Origin: Geodermatophilaceae bacterium
Lineage (GTDB): Bacteria; Actinomycetota; Actinomycetes; Mycobacteriales; Geodermatophilaceae
NCBI GenBank assembly: GCA_013812385.1
Contig: JACCTM010000357.1
Coordinates: 1-7,661, forward strand
Length of the DNA stretch: 7,661 nucleotides
Direction of reading: 5' to 3'
Positions 6,746 to 7,661 of this stretch are shown one piece after another. Every line of letters starts with the position of its first letter. Position 1 is the first letter of the stretch. The notes under the pieces are model-generated. The model saw nothing but the letters and a program-made list of their open reading frames with translations. It had not been told where the DNA came from and made no database searches. Both the position numbers and the translations under genes were made by a program.

Positions 6746-7661
6746 GTTCTGGTCTCCGAAGTCACGACGGGGGCGGACCATTGTGGGTTGCCGCCGTGGA
6801 GGTGGTGATAGAAGGGGTCGCTCGGCACGAGGTCGGCGGGGGTCGTCGGGACCCCGGTCATTCCCGAGCGGTAGATAGCCGTGACGACCTCAAGGGTCTG
6901 GCGGGCCCCCGGTCCGCTGGTCAGCGGCCGGGTTCCGTCGGCCATGGCATCGAGGACGTGCTCCAGCTGGGCCTGATGGTTGCTGCCGCGGTCGATGAGC
7001 AGCCGGCCCCATTCCTGCGTGACGTCTTCGCAGCCTGGGGCGGGGGATACCCGCCAGCTGGCGTTGCTGTATTCGTAGAGGTGGACGAGTTCGATCGTGG
7101 CGCGCTCGCAGTCGATGCGCAGCAGCGTTTCCTCGCGTGGTGAGACGACGCTCGTGACCAGCGTCCCCAACGTCCCTCGACCGAACTCGATCGTGGTGAC
7201 CGCGACGTCCTCGGTCTCCACGTCGCGCGACAGGCGTCCCAGCCGCGACCGGACTTCTCGCCAGCCGTCCAGCAGCCATACCGCGAGGTCGGTGCAGTGG
7301 ATGCCGTGGCCCATGGTCGGTCCACCGCCCTCGGTCTCCCAGCGGCCGCGCCACGGCACCTCGTAGTAGGCGTCGTCGCGAAACCAGGTGGTGAGTCCGG
7401 CGGCGACCAGCGGGCGACCCACGACGCCACTGTCGAGCATTGCCTTCACGTGCTGTGCCGCGGACCCGAAGCGCCACTGGAAGACGACGCTGCAATACCG
7501 TCCGGTGGCAGCTTCGGCCTCCTCGATCCGGTCGAGCTGGGCCAGTGACAGGGTCACCGGCTTCTCGCACCACACCCAGGCGCCGGCGTGCAGGCTCTCG
7601 ACCACCTGGGCAGCATGGAATCCAGGGGGAGTGCAGATCTGGACGAGCTCGGGCTGCTCCT
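6742..7661 (-). CDS. Gfo/Idh/MocA family oxidoreductase (first of two; 5' end outside window)
   Basis: This NAD(P)-dependent oxidoreductase-type protein runs off the right edge. The frame stays open to 7661 and encodes VQICTPPGFHAAQ before the GTG at 7605, the end of the Rossmann β-strand typical of the family, so 7605 is not the start. Roughly the first 60-70 residues are missing. Seen: WVWCEKPVTL with the EKP motif at about 7558-7566, QWRFG after it, and GGGPTMGHGIHCTD at about 7288-7329. In the last motif the Asp of the usual D-x-x-x-H signature is Gly (7309-7311), next to a His, while the final His (7297-7299) is kept. The C-terminus has DPFYHHLHGG (6799-6828), typical of actinobacterial members as I recall. 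It is the most upstream gene visible and its stop overlaps the DUF6807 GTG. It may oxidise the imported substrate, or use a shifted catalytic residue. The family is certain, the activity open. Confidence 0.9.
   Translation of the reverse strand, partial: EQPELVQICTPPGFHAAQVVESLHAGAWVWCEKPVTLSLAQLDRIEEAEAATGRYCSVVFQWRFGSAAQHVKAMLDSGVVGRPLVAAGLTTWFRDDAYYEVPWRGRWETEGGGPTMGHGIHCTDLAVWLLDGWREVRSRLGRLSRDVETEDVAVTTIEFGRGTLGTLVTSVVSPREETLLRIDCERATIELVHLYEYSNASWRVSPAPGCEDVTQEWGRLLIDRGSNHQAQLEHVLDAMADGTRPLTSGPGARQTLEVVTAIYRSGMTGVPTTPADLVPSDPFYHHLHGGNPQWSAPVVTSETRT
6754..6757 (-). promoter_or_regulatory. Ribosome binding site fixing the GTG start of the DUF6807 gene
   Basis: The minus strand reads GGAG here, 8 nt before GTG 6745, inside the end of the upstream oxidoreductase gene. 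Together with the GTGA overlap this favours the GTG over the ATG at 6781. Confidence 0.65.

Noticed and set aside
6746..6781. ATG 6781 as start of the DUF6807 gene
   Set aside because: It needs a 40-nt overlap, while GTG 6745 has GGAG at 8 nt and a GTGA overlap. It is not impossible, only less likely.
7603..7605. GTG 7605 as the start of the first Gfo/Idh gene
   Set aside because: The same frame continues upstream to the window edge with conserved Rossmann-fold sequence (VQICTPPGFHAAQ), so the gene is truncated by the window.

Overview
This window reads as chromosomal DNA from a high-GC Gram-positive bacterium, most likely an actinomycete. The evidence is strong G/C bias at third codon positions, GTG starts, a lipobox-type lipoprotein signal peptide, and long spurious antisense reading frames of the kind high GC produces. 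No genus can be named from the sequence alone.

All eight recognisable genes lie on the minus strand and run without a real intergenic gap from the right edge (7661) to the left edge (1). In transcription order they are: a Gfo/Idh/MocA oxidoreductase (5' end outside the window), a DUF6807/PmoA-like protein, an extended-SDR NAD-dependent epimerase/dehydratase-like protein, a DapA-like aldolase/lyase, a second Gfo/Idh/MocA oxidoreductase, a DUF993 protein, an IolE-like sugar isomerase/dehydratase, and the N-terminal half of a sugar ABC transporter substrate-binding lipoprotein (3' end outside the window). Junctions are ATGA/GTGA overlaps, a 1-nt TGATG overlap, an 11-nt overlap, or gaps of 2 and 7 nt. 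This points to one translationally coupled operon whose promoter lies beyond 7661 and whose transporter ATPase/permease genes probably lie beyond position 1. No tRNA, rRNA, mobile element, CRISPR array, terminator or internal promoter was seen.

The gene content looks like a catabolic cassette for an imported sugar, glycoside or cyclitol. The lipoprotein would capture the substrate, a Gfo/Idh enzyme would oxidise a hydroxyl to a ketone, the IolE-like TIM barrel would eliminate water or a leaving group, or epimerise, next to that ketone, and the two aldolase-superfamily proteins (DapA-like and DUF993) would cleave or rearrange the product. The substrate cannot be deduced. It is not the standard myo-inositol operon: no IolB, IolC, IolD or classical IolG context is visible. 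Three enzymes carry altered catalytic motifs (a Gfo/Idh without its usual Asp, an SDR with Cys in place of the YxxxK lysine, and a DapA-like protein without the GTTGE and Tyr+5 Arg signatures). Together with two uncharacterised families (DUF993 and DUF6807), these are the main reasons to regard this as a possibly undescribed pathway.
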